This document shows, piece by piece, positions 10,340 through 20,041 of a stretch of DNA of 64,000 nucleotides. Origin of the DNA: CAVPUA01 sp963708805 (lineage in GTDB: Bacteria; Actinomycetota; Actinomycetes; Mycobacteriales; Jatrophihabitantaceae); assembly GCA_963708805.1 (NCBI GenBank), contig CAVPUA010000003.1:2356001-2420000 (forward strand), in the 5' to 3' direction. Under the pieces are notes generated by a model. It had not been told where the DNA came from. It searched no databases and worked only from the letters and a program-made list of their open reading frames with translations. A program made the position numbers and the translations under genes. Every line of letters begins with the position of its first letter. Within the stretch, counting starts at the first letter, position 1.

Positions 10340-11552
10340 ATGCAGACGCTCGACGACCTGCTCGGCTTCGGCGTCAAGGGTCGCAAGATCCTCGTCCGCT
10401 CCGACCTCAACGTTCCGCTGGACGGCGCCTCGATCACCGACGACGGCCGCATCCGGGCCTCGGTGCCGGTGCTGGCCGAGCTGCTCGAGCGCGGCGCCCG
10501 CGTGATCGTCGTCGCCCACCTCGGCCGGCCCAAGGGTGCGCCCGAGGACAAGTACTCGCTGCGCCCGGTCGCCGACCGGCTGGCCCAGCTGCTCGGTCGC
10601 TCCGGTCGAGTTCGCGCTCGACACGGTCGGCGAGAGCGCCCGGCTGATGGCCGACGGGCTCGAGGACGGCCAGCTGCTGCTGCTGGAGAACGTCCGCTTC
10701 AACGCCGGCGAGACCAGCAAGGACGATGCCGAGCGGTTGACCGTTCGCCGCGGCGCTGGCCGAGCTCACCGGCGGCGAGGACGAGGGCGGCGCGTTCGTC
10801 GAGGACGCCTTCGGCGCGGTGCATCGCAAGCACGCCTCGGTCTACGACGTCGCGACGCTGCTGCCGCACTACTGCGGCACGCTGGTCAGCCGCGAACTCG
10901 ACGTGCTGACCGCGCTCACCGACGAGCCCCGACCGGCCGTACGTGGTCGTCCTCGGCGGCAGCAAGGTCAGCGACAAGCTGGCCGTGATCGAGTCGCTGC
11001 TGCCCAAGGTCGACAAGCTGCTCGTCGGCGGCGGCATGTGCTTCACGTTCCTGGCCGCGCAGGGCCACTCGGTCGGCAAGTCGCTGCTCGAACCGGACCA
11101 GATCGAGACCTGCCGCTCGCTGCTCGCCGCCAGCGACAAGATCGTCCTGCCGACCGACGTCGTCGTTGCCGACGCGCGTTCAGCGCCGACGCCCAGACCC
11201 GGACGGTCGCGGCCGACGCGATCCCGGCCGACTGGCTCGGGCCTCGACATCGGCCGGACGTCGGTCGCCTCGTTCGCCGCCGAGCTCGCCGGGCGCGCGA
11301 CGGTGTTCTGGAACGGTCCGATGGGCGTCTTCGAGCTGGCGCCGTTCGCCGCCGGGACGAAGGGCGTGGCCGAGGCGGTCGCGGCGGTCGACGGACTCAG
11401 CGTGGTCGGCGGCGGCGACTCGGCTGCCGCCGTGCGCGCGCTCGGCCTGGACGAGGACGCCTTCGGGCACATCTCGACCGGCGGCGGGGCCTCGCTGGAG
11501 TACCTCGAGGGCAAGACGCTGCCCGGCGTCGACGTGCTTGCAGACGCGCTGA
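10340..11552 (+). CDS. pgk: Phosphoglycerate kinase, heavily frameshifted
   Basis: Transfers phosphate from 1,3-bisphosphoglycerate to ADP. Motifs: KILVRSDLNVPLDG, VIVVAHLGRPKG, LLLLENVRFN, VEDAFGAVHRKHAS, VVVLGGSKVSDKL, FWNGPMGVFE and the ATP-binding VVGGGDSAAAV with ISTGGGASLEYLEGKTLPG. At least six surplus bases (near 10605, 10743, 10927, 11172, 11235, 11537) divide it. With the last one removed it ends at TGA 11550-11552, overlapping the tpi ATG. Corrected length is about 400 residues. Confidence 0.95.
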
Positions 11553-12361
11553 TGGCGCCGAGCGCGCCGACCGCTCATCGCCGGCAACTGGAAGATGAAC
11601 CTCAACCACCTCGAGGCCATCGCGCTGACCCAGAAGATCGCGTTCAGCCTCAACGAGGCGCAGCTGACGGCGGCCGAGGTCGTCGTGCTGCCCGCCGTTC
11701 GTCGACCTGCGCAGCGTGCAGACGCTGATCGACGGCGACCGGATGCTGCTCGGCTACGGCGGCGCAGGACCTCTCACCGCACGACTCGGGCGCCTACACC
11801 GGCGACATCAGCGGGCGATGCTCGCGAAGCTGGGTTGCAGCTACGTCGATCGTCGGGCACTCCGAGCGCCGGCAGTACCACGGCGAGACCGACGAGGTCG
11901 TGAACGCCAAGGTCAAGGCGGCGTTCAAGCACGGCCTCGTCCCGATCCTGTGCGTCGGCGAGCAGCTCGAGCAGTCCGCGGCCGGCGACGGCGCCGTCGC
12001 GCACTGCACCGCGCAGGTCGACGCCGCCCTGGCCGGACGTCACCGCCGAGCAGGCCGAGAAGGTCGTCATCGCCTACGAGCCGATCTGGGCGATCGGCAC
12101 CGGCGAGGTGGCCACGCCGGAGGACGCGCAAGAGGTGTGCGCGGCGATCCGGGGCGAGCTGGCGCGAGCTGTACGCAAGGAACTCGCCGCCGGCGTGCGG
12201 ATGCTCTACGGCGGTTCGGTCAAGCCCGGAAACGCCCGCGAACTGCTCGGCCCCGGCCGACGTCGACGGCGCGCTGGTCGGCGGGGCGAGCCTGGACGGC
12301 GCCGAGTTCGCCGCGATCTGCATTGCGGCTCTGCCGCGCCGACGAATTGACCGGCGCCTGA
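11552..12361 (+). CDS. tpiA: Triosephosphate isomerase, heavily frameshifted
   Basis: Interconverts dihydroxyacetone phosphate and glyceraldehyde-3-phosphate in a TIM barrel. Recognisable pieces in order: PLIAGNWKMNLNHLEAI (catalytic Asn and Lys), GAYTGDISGAMLAKLG, VIVGHSERRQYHGE (catalytic His), VIAYEPIWAIGTGEVATPEDAQEV (catalytic Glu), MLYGGSVKPGNA and GALVGGASL. About eight surplus bases in 810 make this one of the worst-damaged genes. The likely end, after the last shift, is ADELTGA with TGA at 12359-12361. ATG 11552 overlaps the pgk stop. Confidence 0.93.
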
Positions 12362-12430
12362 TCGTGCCAGTCGCGCTCGGCAAGGTAATCTTCCCAAGCA
12401 ATATCTCCAGCCCCGTTCGAAGGCGTTTCG

Positions 12431-12664
12431 ATGATCCTGTTCTTGACGATCGTGCTCGCGGTCGTGAGCCTGACGCTCGTCGTGCTCGTCCTGCTCCACC
12501 GCGGCAAGGGCGGCGGGCTGTCCTCGATGCTGGGCGGTTCGTTCTACTCCAGCCTGTCCGGCTCGTCGGTGGTCGAGCGCAACCTCGACCGGATCACCGT
12601 CATCGCCGGCGTGCTGTGGGCGGTCTGCATCGTCGGCTTGGGCCTGCTCTACAAGAACAGCTGA
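12431..12664 (+). CDS. secG: Preprotein translocase subunit SecG
   Basis: Small inner-membrane protein of the SecYEG export channel, 77 residues, intact. Two membrane segments (about residues 2-22 and 54-73) flank the conserved RGKGGGLSSMLGGS loop. Its place after tpi is common in actinobacteria. Confidence 0.93.
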   Translation: MILFLTIVLAVVSLTLVVLVLLHRGKGGGLSSMLGGSFYSSLSGSSVVERNLDRITVIAGVLWAVCIVGLGLLYKNS

Positions 12665-12704
12665 ACAACCGCCCGATCCGGTACCGAACTTCGAAGGAGA
12701 CGAC

Positions 12705-13049
12705 GTGGCTGGTGGCAGTGCGATCCGGGGTAGCCGGATCGGTGCCGGTCCGATGGGCGAGAAGGAGCGCGGCGAATCCGCACCGCGCCAGCACGTCGCA
12801 TTCTTCTGCGCCAACGGCCATTCGATTCGCCCCGCGTTCGCTCTGGACGCCGTCGTCCCCGACACCTGGGACTGCCCCAGCTGCGGCTATCCGGCCGGGC
12901 GCGAGTCGGCGGCGCCGCCCAACGCGCCCCGCACCGAGCCGTACAAGACGCACCTGGCCTACGTGAAGGAGCGCCGCTCGGACGAGGACGGCGCGGCGAT
13001 CCTCGAAGAGGCACTGGCCAAGCTGAAGGCTCGCCGCGGCGAATCCTGA
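12705..13049 (+). CDS. rbpA: RNA polymerase-binding protein RbpA
   Basis: Actinobacteria-specific protein that binds RNA polymerase and the group 1/2 sigma factors and stabilises open complexes. 114 residues, intact: the N-terminal tail and basic linker (GSAIRGSRIGAGPMGEKERGE), a core domain with the Cys-type fold (FFCANGH, WDCPSCGYPAGRE) and the sigma-interacting C-terminal domain (KTHLAYVKERRSDEDGAAIL). GTG 12705 has AAGGAGACGAC upstream. The stop TGA lies in the first copy of a 29-bp tandem repeat. Confidence 0.96.
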   Translation: MAGGSAIRGSRIGAGPMGEKERGESAPRQHVAFFCANGHSIRPAFALDAVVPDTWDCPSCGYPAGRESAAPPNAPRTEPYKTHLAYVKERRSDEDGAAILEEALAKLKARRGES

Positions 13050-13122
13050 GCCGCCCGGGCGACAGCGGCGAATCCTGAGCCGCCCGGGCGATAGCGGCGA
13101 ATCCTGAGCCGCCCGGGCGACG
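13036..13122. repeat. 29-bp tandem repeat x3 over the rbpA stop codon
   Basis: Copies at 13036-13064, 13065-13093 and 13094-13122, differing at one or two bases. Each holds CGAATCCTGAG followed by the 10-bp palindrome CGCCCGGGCG. The TGA in copy 1 is the rbpA stop; because 29 is not a multiple of three, the three TGAs fall in three different frames. Confidence 0.95.
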
Positions 13123-13134
13123 AGTCCTGCGTGG

Positions 13135-13899
13135 CTAGCTTGCGGGTAGTTCGGCCGCGGCGTCCTGGTCGATCAGCCACAGCGTCCGCTGGCGGCCCTG
13201 AGCGCCCGCGGACGGCACCTGGATGCGCGGCGCCCCGCCGAGTGCCCGGGCGACCGCGTCGGCCTTGCCCGGTGCCCGAAGCGATGACCCAGACCTCGTT
13301 CGGCCGCCGTCAGCGCGCTGAACGTGAACGACGTCCGGGTCGGTGGCGGCTTGGGCGAGTCGTGCACAGCGATCACCGCCGGTTCGACCTGGTGCACCCC
13401 GGGCTGGTCGGGGAAAAGCGACGCGCAATGCCCGTCCGGCCCGACGCCGAGCAGGATCACGTCGAAGCGCGGGACCTCCTCGCCGTCGGGGGCGCGTCGG
13501 CCTTCAGAGCCGCGATGTAATCGGCTACGCCCGCCTCGACGTCCTCGCCACGCGGGCCGTCCGACGCCGGCATGCGGTGCACGAGACCGGGGCGAACGCC
13601 AGCGCCACCGAGGCCGGCGCTTGAAACGCCGCGGCGTCGTTGCGGTCGGGCGAGCTGGACGCGACGAAGCGCTCGTCGCCCCACCAGAGCGACACCCGGC
13701 TCCAGTCGACGGACTCATCGTCGGCCGTGTCGCGCAGCGCCCCGAAGACCTGCTCGAGGATGCTTCCGCCGGTAACGACCAGCGAGGCGACGTCGTGCTC
13801 CTGCTGCGCTGCCGCCAAGGTCGCCAGCAGTCGACCGGCGACGTCGGCCGCCAGTTCAGTGGCCGAGTCGGCGACGATGACCTCTGGCGGTGCGCCCAC
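13135..13899 (-). CDS. pgl: 6-phosphogluconolactonase
   Basis: Hydrolyses 6-phosphogluconolactone in the oxidative pentose phosphate pathway. Motifs of the DevB/NagB-like family: LVVTGGSILEQVFGAL, VSLWWGDERFV, SSPDRNDA, GVGPDGHCASLFPDQPG and a C-terminal GKADAVARALGG. Three surplus bases (near 13625, 13310 and 13272) break it; corrected length is about 250 residues. It is last in tkt-tal-zwf-opcA-pgl, and its GTG (13899) lies two bases below the opcA stop. Confidence 0.93.
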
Positions 13900-13900
13900 G

Positions 13901-14877
13901 TCAGCCTTCCTGCGCGGCCATGGCCGGGTCGTGCCAGATGTGGGTGCGGACCGACGGCTTGTTGCTCAGGCCGACGTTGCCGGTCACCGCTCCGAGCGCC
14001 TCGGCGTAGGACTGGTCGGCGTCCAGCCGGCGCAGCTCCTCGGCCAGCAGGTCGCCGGTCGAGCGCTGCGGGAACGGCGCGATCGAGTCCATCTGGTTCG
14101 GGCGGCGCAGGACCAGCTTGTAGCCCTCGTTGCGCAGGTCGACCGAGTGTCCGTCGGCGAAGGTGAGCTCGACCGAGGAGATGTACTTGCCCTCGGCCTT
14201 CTCGACCGGCACGTAGAGCCCGAGCCGGCTCGACAGCCAGCCGGCCAGCAGCTGGGCCGACGGGTCGAGCGGATTGCCGCGGACGACGACCGCCTCGGCC
14301 GCGCTGTGGACGGTGTCGAACGCCGAGGCCAGCGCCGCCCGCCACGGGGTGATCACCGTCCAGGTCAGGTCGGTGTCGCCAGGGGCGTAGTCGACCGCCC
14401 GGTGCCGCAGCGACTCGGCCGGATCGGCGTCGCGGATCACGTTGGTGATGCGCCGGTCGGCGAACACTCCGAGCGGGTCGTAGGCGATCGTCTCGGGCGT
14501 CTCGGAGTACCACCACGCCACGACCGGTGCGTCCGGGGCGAGCAGCGGCAGGGTGACCGACTCGGCGTGCAGCGCGAGCCGCCCGTACATCCGCAGGACG
14601 ACCGACTCGCCCGGTCCGTAGCGGCCGCCGATGGCCACCTCGGCGTCCAGCCGCGGAACCGGCGCCTCGATCTGGTGGCGCAGCACGGTCAGCACCCGCA
14701 TCGGGTGCCGCGAGGAGGCGATGCTGACACCGCCGCCTCGACCTCGGAGGCGTCCTTCTCCTCCATCACGACGACCAGCGTCAGAGCCAGCCCCGACGTC
14801 ACGCCGCCGCCGGTTCGCCGCTCGGCCGCGAGCGCCTTGACGACCGCGGTGCCGGTGGTGTCCCACAGAGTGGTCAT
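13901..14877 (-). CDS. opcA: Glucose-6-phosphate dehydrogenase assembly protein OpcA
   Basis: Actinobacterial and cyanobacterial factor that assembles or redox-activates G6PDH. It begins MTTLWDTTGTAVVKALAAER; the body has RVLTVLRHQIEAPVPRLDAEV, APVVAWWYSETPE, GDTDLTWTVITPWRAALASA and RNEGYKLVLRRPNQ. Two surplus bases near 14727 separate the first 50 residues from the rest. ATG 14877 overlaps the stop of an 18-codon ORF that in turn overlaps the zwf stop, so translation may be coupled through it. Confidence 0.94.
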
Positions 14878-14930
14878 GCGGGGCTCCCGGCGAATCGTGA
14901 ACGCAGCGAGCGATCTGTTGGCGTGCTCAT
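14874..14930 (-). CDS. 18-codon mini-ORF linking zwf and opcA
   Basis: ATG 14930 overlaps the zwf stop (ATGA) and its own TGA overlaps the opcA ATG (ATGA), so it fills the gap exactly. The peptide MSTPTDRSLRSRFAGSPA matches nothing I know. It may only pass ribosomes from zwf to opcA. Confidence 0.4.
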   Translation of the reverse strand: MSTPTDRSLRSRFAGSPA

Positions 14931-16531
14931 GGCCGCCTCCACGCGCGTCCGTCGCGTTCGAGCATCTCGTCGGCCAGCTTCGGACCCCATTCGCCGGCCC
15001 GGTACTTCGCCGGGGGGTGAGTCGCCCAGAACGCCTCGAGCGGGTCGAGCACCCGCCAGGACGCCTCGACCTCGGCGTTGCGCGGGAACAGGGTCGAGTC
15101 GCCGAGCATCACGTCGAGGATCAGCCGCTCGTAGGCCTCGGGCGAGGACTCGGTGAACGCCTCGCCGTAGAGGAAGTCCATCGAGACGTCGCGGACCTCC
15201 ATCATCGATCCGGGGACCTTCGAGCCGAACTTGAGCGTGACGCCCTCGTCGGGCTGGACCCGGATGACGAGCTGGTTGTGGCCCAGCTCCTCGGTGTCGG
15301 TGTGGCTGAACGGCAGGTGCGGCGCCTTCTTGAACAGCACCGCGATCTCGGTGACCCGGCGGGGGAGTCGCTTGCCGGTGCGCAGGTAGAACGGCACGCC
15401 GGCCCAGCGGCGGGTGTCGATGCCCAGCCGGACGGCGGCATAGCTCTCGGTCGTCGAGTCGGCCGGGACGTCCTTCTCGGCGGTGTAGGCCAGCACCCGC
15501 TCGCCGGCCTGCCAGCCCTGGTCGTACTGGCCGCGGACGGCGTAGGTCGCCAGGTCGTTGGGCAGGGTGATCGCCCGCAGCACCTTGAGCTTCTCGGTCT
15601 GGATCGCCTCGGCGGTGAACTCGACCGGCTCTTCCATCGCGGTCAGCGCGAGCAGCTGCAGCAGGTGGTTCTGCAGCACGTCGCGGGCCGCGCCGGTGGC
15701 GTCGTAGAACGCCGCGCGACCGGCGATGCCGACGTCCTCGGCCATGGTGATCTGCACCGAGTCGACGAAGTTGGCGTTCCAGACCGGCTCGAACAGCTGG
15801 TTGGCGAAGCGCAACGCCATCAGGTTCTGGACGGTCTCCTTGCCCAGGTAGTGGTCGATCCGGAACACGTCCGGGCGCGGTGAACACGTCGTCGACGAGC
15901 TTGTTCAGCGCCAGCGCGCTCTCGCAGGTCGTGCCCGAACGGCTTCTCGACGACGACCCGCCGCCAACCGCCGTTGAGCTCGTTGTCGGCCATCTTGGTG
16001 CGTTCCATCTGCTGCAGCACGGTCGGGAACATGCTCGGCGGGATCGACAGGTAGAACGCCGCGTTGCCCTTGATGCCGTGCGAGCGGCACAGCTCGTCGA
16101 GCGTCTTGGCCAGCGTGTCGAACGCCTCGTCGTCGTCGAAGGAGCCCGGGCACGAACATGATGTCGCCCGAAAGCCGCTCCCAGACCTCTTCGTTCCAGT
16201 CGGTGCGGGCGTGCTGCTTGGCCGCCTTCTTGGCCAGCGACTCGAAGTCGCCGTCCTCCCAGTCGCGCCGGGCGAAGCCGAGCAGCACGAAGTCGGCCGG
16301 CAGCAGGCCGCGGTTGGCCAGGTCGTAGACCGCCGGCAGCAGCTTCTTGCGCGACAGGTCGCCGGTCACGCCGAAGACGACCAGCGCGCACGGTGCCGGC
16401 ACGCGCGGCAGGCGGCGGTCGCCCGGATCACGCAGCGGGTTGGGCAGACACGGGCTTGAACGGCTCGTCGCATGCCGGTGACCAGCGCCGGCGTCTCGGT
16501 GTCCTGCTCGACGGCGGTCGGTATCGCTCAC
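14927..16531 (-). CDS. zwf: Glucose-6-phosphate 1-dehydrogenase
   Basis: First enzyme of the oxidative pentose phosphate pathway, making NADPH. The nucleotide motif is VVFGVTGDLSRKKLLPA; the catalytic and substrate motif is RIDHYLGKETVQNLMALRF; also PFYLRTGKRLP and the C-terminal RDGRAWRRP typical of the family. Surplus bases near 16447, 16147, 15905 and 15873 break the N-terminal third; the last 314 residues are intact. GTG 16531 gives a start MSDTD; the first 50 residues are the least certain part. Confidence 0.95.
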
Positions 16532-16577
16532 GTGTGAAGTCCCTCCGGAACTGTCTGTTCAGCCCTTATCGATGGGA

Positions 16578-17687
16578 TCAGCCGCGATTGGCGTCGAGCT
16601 GCTTCTGCACGCCTTCGAGCAGCTGGCTCCACGCGTCTTCGAACTTCTGCACGCCTTCGTCCTCGAGCACCTTGACCACGTCGTCGTAGTCGATCCCGAC
16701 GGCCGCCAGATCGTCGAGAACGCCCTGGGCCTCGGCGTAGGTCCCGCTGACTGTATTGCCTCGGATCACGCCGTGGTCGGCGACCGCGTCGAGGGTGGCC
16801 TCGGGCATGGTGTTGACCGTGTTCGGTGCGACCAGGTCGACGACGTACATCGTGTCGTCGTAGGTCGGGTCCTTGACGCCGGTCGAGGCCCAGAGCGGGC
16901 GCTGGGCGTGGGCGCCCGCCGTCTCGAGCGCCTTCCAGCGCTCGGAGGAGAAGACCTCCTCGTAGTGCTGGTAGGCCAGCCGGGCGTTGGCGACGGCGGC
17001 CTTGCCGCGCAGCGCCGTGGCCGCGTCGCCGCCGATCTTCTCCAGCCGCTTGTCGACCTCGGTGTCGACGCGCGAGACGAAGAACGAGGCGACCGAACGG
17101 ATCGTCGACAGGTCGATGCCGGCGGCCTTGGCCTGCTCGAGACCGGTCAGGTAGGCGTCCATCACCTTGTCGTAGCGCTCGAGGGAGAAGATCAACGTGA
17201 CGTTGACGCTGATGCCCTCGGCCGTGGCCGCGGCGATCGACGGGAGGCCGGCCTCGGTGGCCGGGATCTTGATCATCACGTTCGGCCGGTCGACCAGCCA
17301 CCACAACGCCTTGGCCTCGGCCGTCGTCTTGTCGGTGTCGTGGGCGATGCGCGGATCGACCTCGATCGAGACGCGTCCGTCCTTGCCGTCGGTGCTGTCG
17401 TAGACCGGGCGCAGGACGTCGCAGCCCCAGCGGATGTCGAAGCTGGTGAGCAGCCGGACCGACTCCTCGAGCGACACGCCACGAGTCGCGAGGTCGCGCA
17501 GCTGGTCGTCGTAGCGGGTGCCCTTCTCGAGCGCCTTCTGGAAGATCGTCGGGTTGCTGGTCACGCCGACGACGTGCTTGTTCGCGACCAGGTCGGCGAG
17601 GTTGCCGCTGGCCAGGCGCTCGCGGCTGATGTCGTCGAGCCAGATCGATACGTCCTGGGCGGAGAGATCCGCGAGTGAGTCGCTCAT
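16578..17687 (-). CDS. tal: Transaldolase
   Basis: Moves a dihydroxyacetone unit between sugar phosphates through a Schiff base. Intact, 369 residues, the long actinobacterial form. Motifs: VVGVTSNPTIFQKAL, DIRWGCDVLRPVYD, RPNVMIKIPATEAGLP (the Schiff-base Lys), SVNVTLIFSLERY and LWASTGVKDPTYDDTMYV. It lies between tkt and zwf and is probably co-transcribed. Confidence 0.97.
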   Translation of the reverse strand: MSDSLADLSAQDVSIWLDDISRERLASGNLADLVANKHVVGVTSNPTIFQKALEKGTRYDDQLRDLATRGVSLEESVRLLTSFDIRWGCDVLRPVYDSTDGKDGRVSIEVDPRIAHDTDKTTAEAKALWWLVDRPNVMIKIPATEAGLPSIAAATAEGISVNVTLIFSLERYDKVMDAYLTGLEQAKAAGIDLSTIRSVASFFVSRVDTEVDKRLEKIGGDAATALRGKAAVANARLAYQHYEEVFSSERWKALETAGAHAQRPLWASTGVKDPTYDDTMYVVDLVAPNTVNTMPEATLDAVADHGVIRGNTVSGTYAEAQGVLDDLAAVGIDYDDVVKVLEDEGVQKFEDAWSQLLEGVQKQLDANRG

Positions 17688-17717
17688 GTCTGTTCCCCTA
17701 ACGGGATTCTCGATGGT

Positions 17718-19856
17718 TTAACTGCCGGTCGTCGCGCCGCGGATCTGCCCGGCGCGTTCCATTGCTGCGTGCGCGGCCGCGACGACGCGGTCGGGGGTGA
17801 ATCCGAACTGCTCGAACAGGACGGCGCCGTCTGCGCTGGCTCCGAAGTGCTCGATGCTGATGATCTCGCCGGAGTCGCCGACGATCTCGCGCCAGCCCTG
17901 CGCGACGCCGGCCTCGACCGAGACGCGGGCCTTGATGTCCGGCGGCAGGATCTGCTGCTGGTAGGAGCGCTCCTGGGCGTGGAACCACTCGACGCAGGGC
18001 ATCGAGACGACCCGGGTGGGCGTGCCTTCGCCTTCGAGCACCTCGCGCGCCTTCAGGGCCAGCGTCACCTCGGAGCCGGTGGCCACGATGATCACCTGGG
18101 GCAGGCCGCTGGAGGCCTCTTCGAGGACGTACGCGCCCTTGCCGGCGTCGACCGCCTTGGCCGGGTCGAGTACCGGCAGGTTCTGCCGCGACAGCGCCAT
18201 CGCCGTCGGCCGGTCGGTGTGCTCGAGCGCCGCGCGCCAGACCGCGGCCGTCTCGTTGGCGTCGGCCGGCCGGGCGACGTCCAGCCCGGGGATCGCGCGC
18301 AGCGCGGCCAGCTGCTCGATCGGCTGGTGGGTCGGGCCGTCGGCGCCGAGGCCGATCGAGTCGTGCGTCCAGGTGTAGATGGTCGGCAGCTTCATCAGGG
18401 CCGCCAGGCGCACCGGCGGACGCATGTAGTCGCTGAAGACGAGGAACGTCCCGCCGTAGACGCGGGTGCCGCCGTGCAGCACGATGCCGTTCATGATCGC
18501 GCCCATGGCGTGCTCGCGGATGCCGAAGTGCAGGGTCCGGCCGTACGGGCCGCCCGGCCAGTCCTTCGTCTGATGCTCGGCCGGGACGAAGCTGGGCTGG
18601 CCGTCCATCGTGGTGTTGTTGCTCTCGGCCAGATCGGCCGAACCGCCCCAGAGTTCGGGCAGGATGTCGGCCAGGCCGTTGAGAACCTTGCCCGAGGCGG
18701 CGCGCGTCGAGATCGCGTTGGGCTTGCCGTCCTTCTCGGTGGGGAAGCTGATGAGCTCCTCGACCCAGCCGGTGTTGCAGCTCCCGGCGGCTCATCCGGT
18801 CGAGCAGGGCCGCCCGTTCGGGGTTGCGCTTGGCCCAGGCGTCGAAGTCCTTCTGCCACTCGGCGTGCGCGTCGCGGCCGCGCTGGACGACCTGGCGGGT
18901 GTGCTCGAGCACCGCCGTGATCGACGGCGAAGTGCACGTCGGGGTCGAAGCCGAGGATCTCCTTGGTCTTGCGGATCTCGTCCTCGCCGAGCGCGGAGCC
19001 GTGGGCGGCGCCGGTGTTCTGCTTGTCCGGCGCCGGCCAGCCGATGATCGTGCGGACGGCGATGATCGACGGCTTGGTCGGTCTCGGCCTTCGCGGCCTC
19101 GATGGCCGCCTCGAGGGCCACGATGTCCTCGCCCGAGTCGACGCGCTGGGTGTGCCAGCCGTAGGCGCGCGTAGCGCTGCGAGGACGTCCTCGCTGAACG
19201 CGACCGCGGTGTCGTCCTCGATCGAGATGTGGTTGTCGTCGTAGAACAGGATGAGGTTGCCGAGCTGCTGGTGGCCGCCGAGCGAGGACGCCTCGCTGGC
19301 CACGCCCTCTTCCATGCAGCCGTCGCCGGCGATGACGTAGATGTGGTGGTCGAAGACCGACTGGCCCTCGTCGGGGTTCGGGTCGAACAGGCCGCGCTCG
19401 CGGCGGGCGGCCATGGCCATGCCGACGCCGTTGCCGACGCCCTGACCGAGCGGTCCGGTGGTGACCTCGATGCCCAGCGGTGTGACCGTGCTCGGGGTGA
19501 CCCGGCGTCAGCGAGCCCCAGGTGCGCAGCGCCTCGATGTCGGCGAGCTCCAGGCCGTAGCCGGAGAGGAACAGCTGGCAGTACTGCGTCAGCGACGAGT
19601 GCCCGTTGGAGAGGATGAAGCGGTCGCGGGCCACCCAGTTCGGGTCCATCGGGTCGTGGCGCATCACGCGCTGGTAGAGAAGGTAGGCCAGTGGGGCCAG
19701 ACTCATCGCCGTGCCAGGGTGACCGTTGCCGGCCTTCTGAACCGCGTCGGCCGCGAGCAGGCGAGCGGTGTCGACGGCTTTGGTGTCCAGCTCGGTCCAC
19801 CAGTCGGGGTGCGTGGTGACGACGTCGGGGACGGGCGTGGCGAAACTCGTACTCAC
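17718..19856 (-). CDS. tkt: Transketolase, frameshifted
   Basis: Thiamine-diphosphate enzyme moving two-carbon units; here also the sink for xylulose-5-phosphate from the xylose genes. The N-terminus reads ADAVQKAGNGHPGTAMSLAP and FILSNGHSSLTQY; the TPP site is GDGCMEEGVASEASSLGGHQ; the transferase domain has IREHAMGAIMNG, HDSIGLGADGPTHQPIEQL and GSEVTLAL. Surplus bases cluster near 19497, 19170, 19080, 18925 and 18780; the last 296 residues are intact. First gene of the minus-strand pentose phosphate operon, divergent from ctaB. Confidence 0.95.
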
Positions 19857-20029
19857 TGTGATCCTCTCGGCTGAAAGCGCTTGCTCTCGCTGGTGGATTG
19901 ACCCACTGTCAGCCTAGTCATGTCCGCCGTATGCCTGGACCAAGCGGGGATGAACACTTTTCCGCACCCGCCCGCGCGCTCGAGCTGGCTGCTCGCCGAG
20001 GCCGATTCGGGCGCGGTCACGGCGCCGGA

Positions 20030-20035
20030 TACCCT
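20030..20035 (+). promoter_or_regulatory. -10 box of leaderless ctaB promoter
   Basis: TACCCT lies 6 bases before GTG 20042; this supports that start over in-frame codons further upstream. Confidence 0.5.
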
Positions 20036-20041
20036 GTCAGC

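Noticed and set aside
10130..10909. Apparent GAPDH-phosphoglycerate kinase fusion
   Set aside because: A surplus C near 10310 hides the gap stop at 10332-10334; pgk has its own ATG at 10340.
13036..13122. CRISPR-like array because of 29-bp units
   Set aside because: The copies are directly adjacent with no spacers, only three, and no cas gene is in the window.
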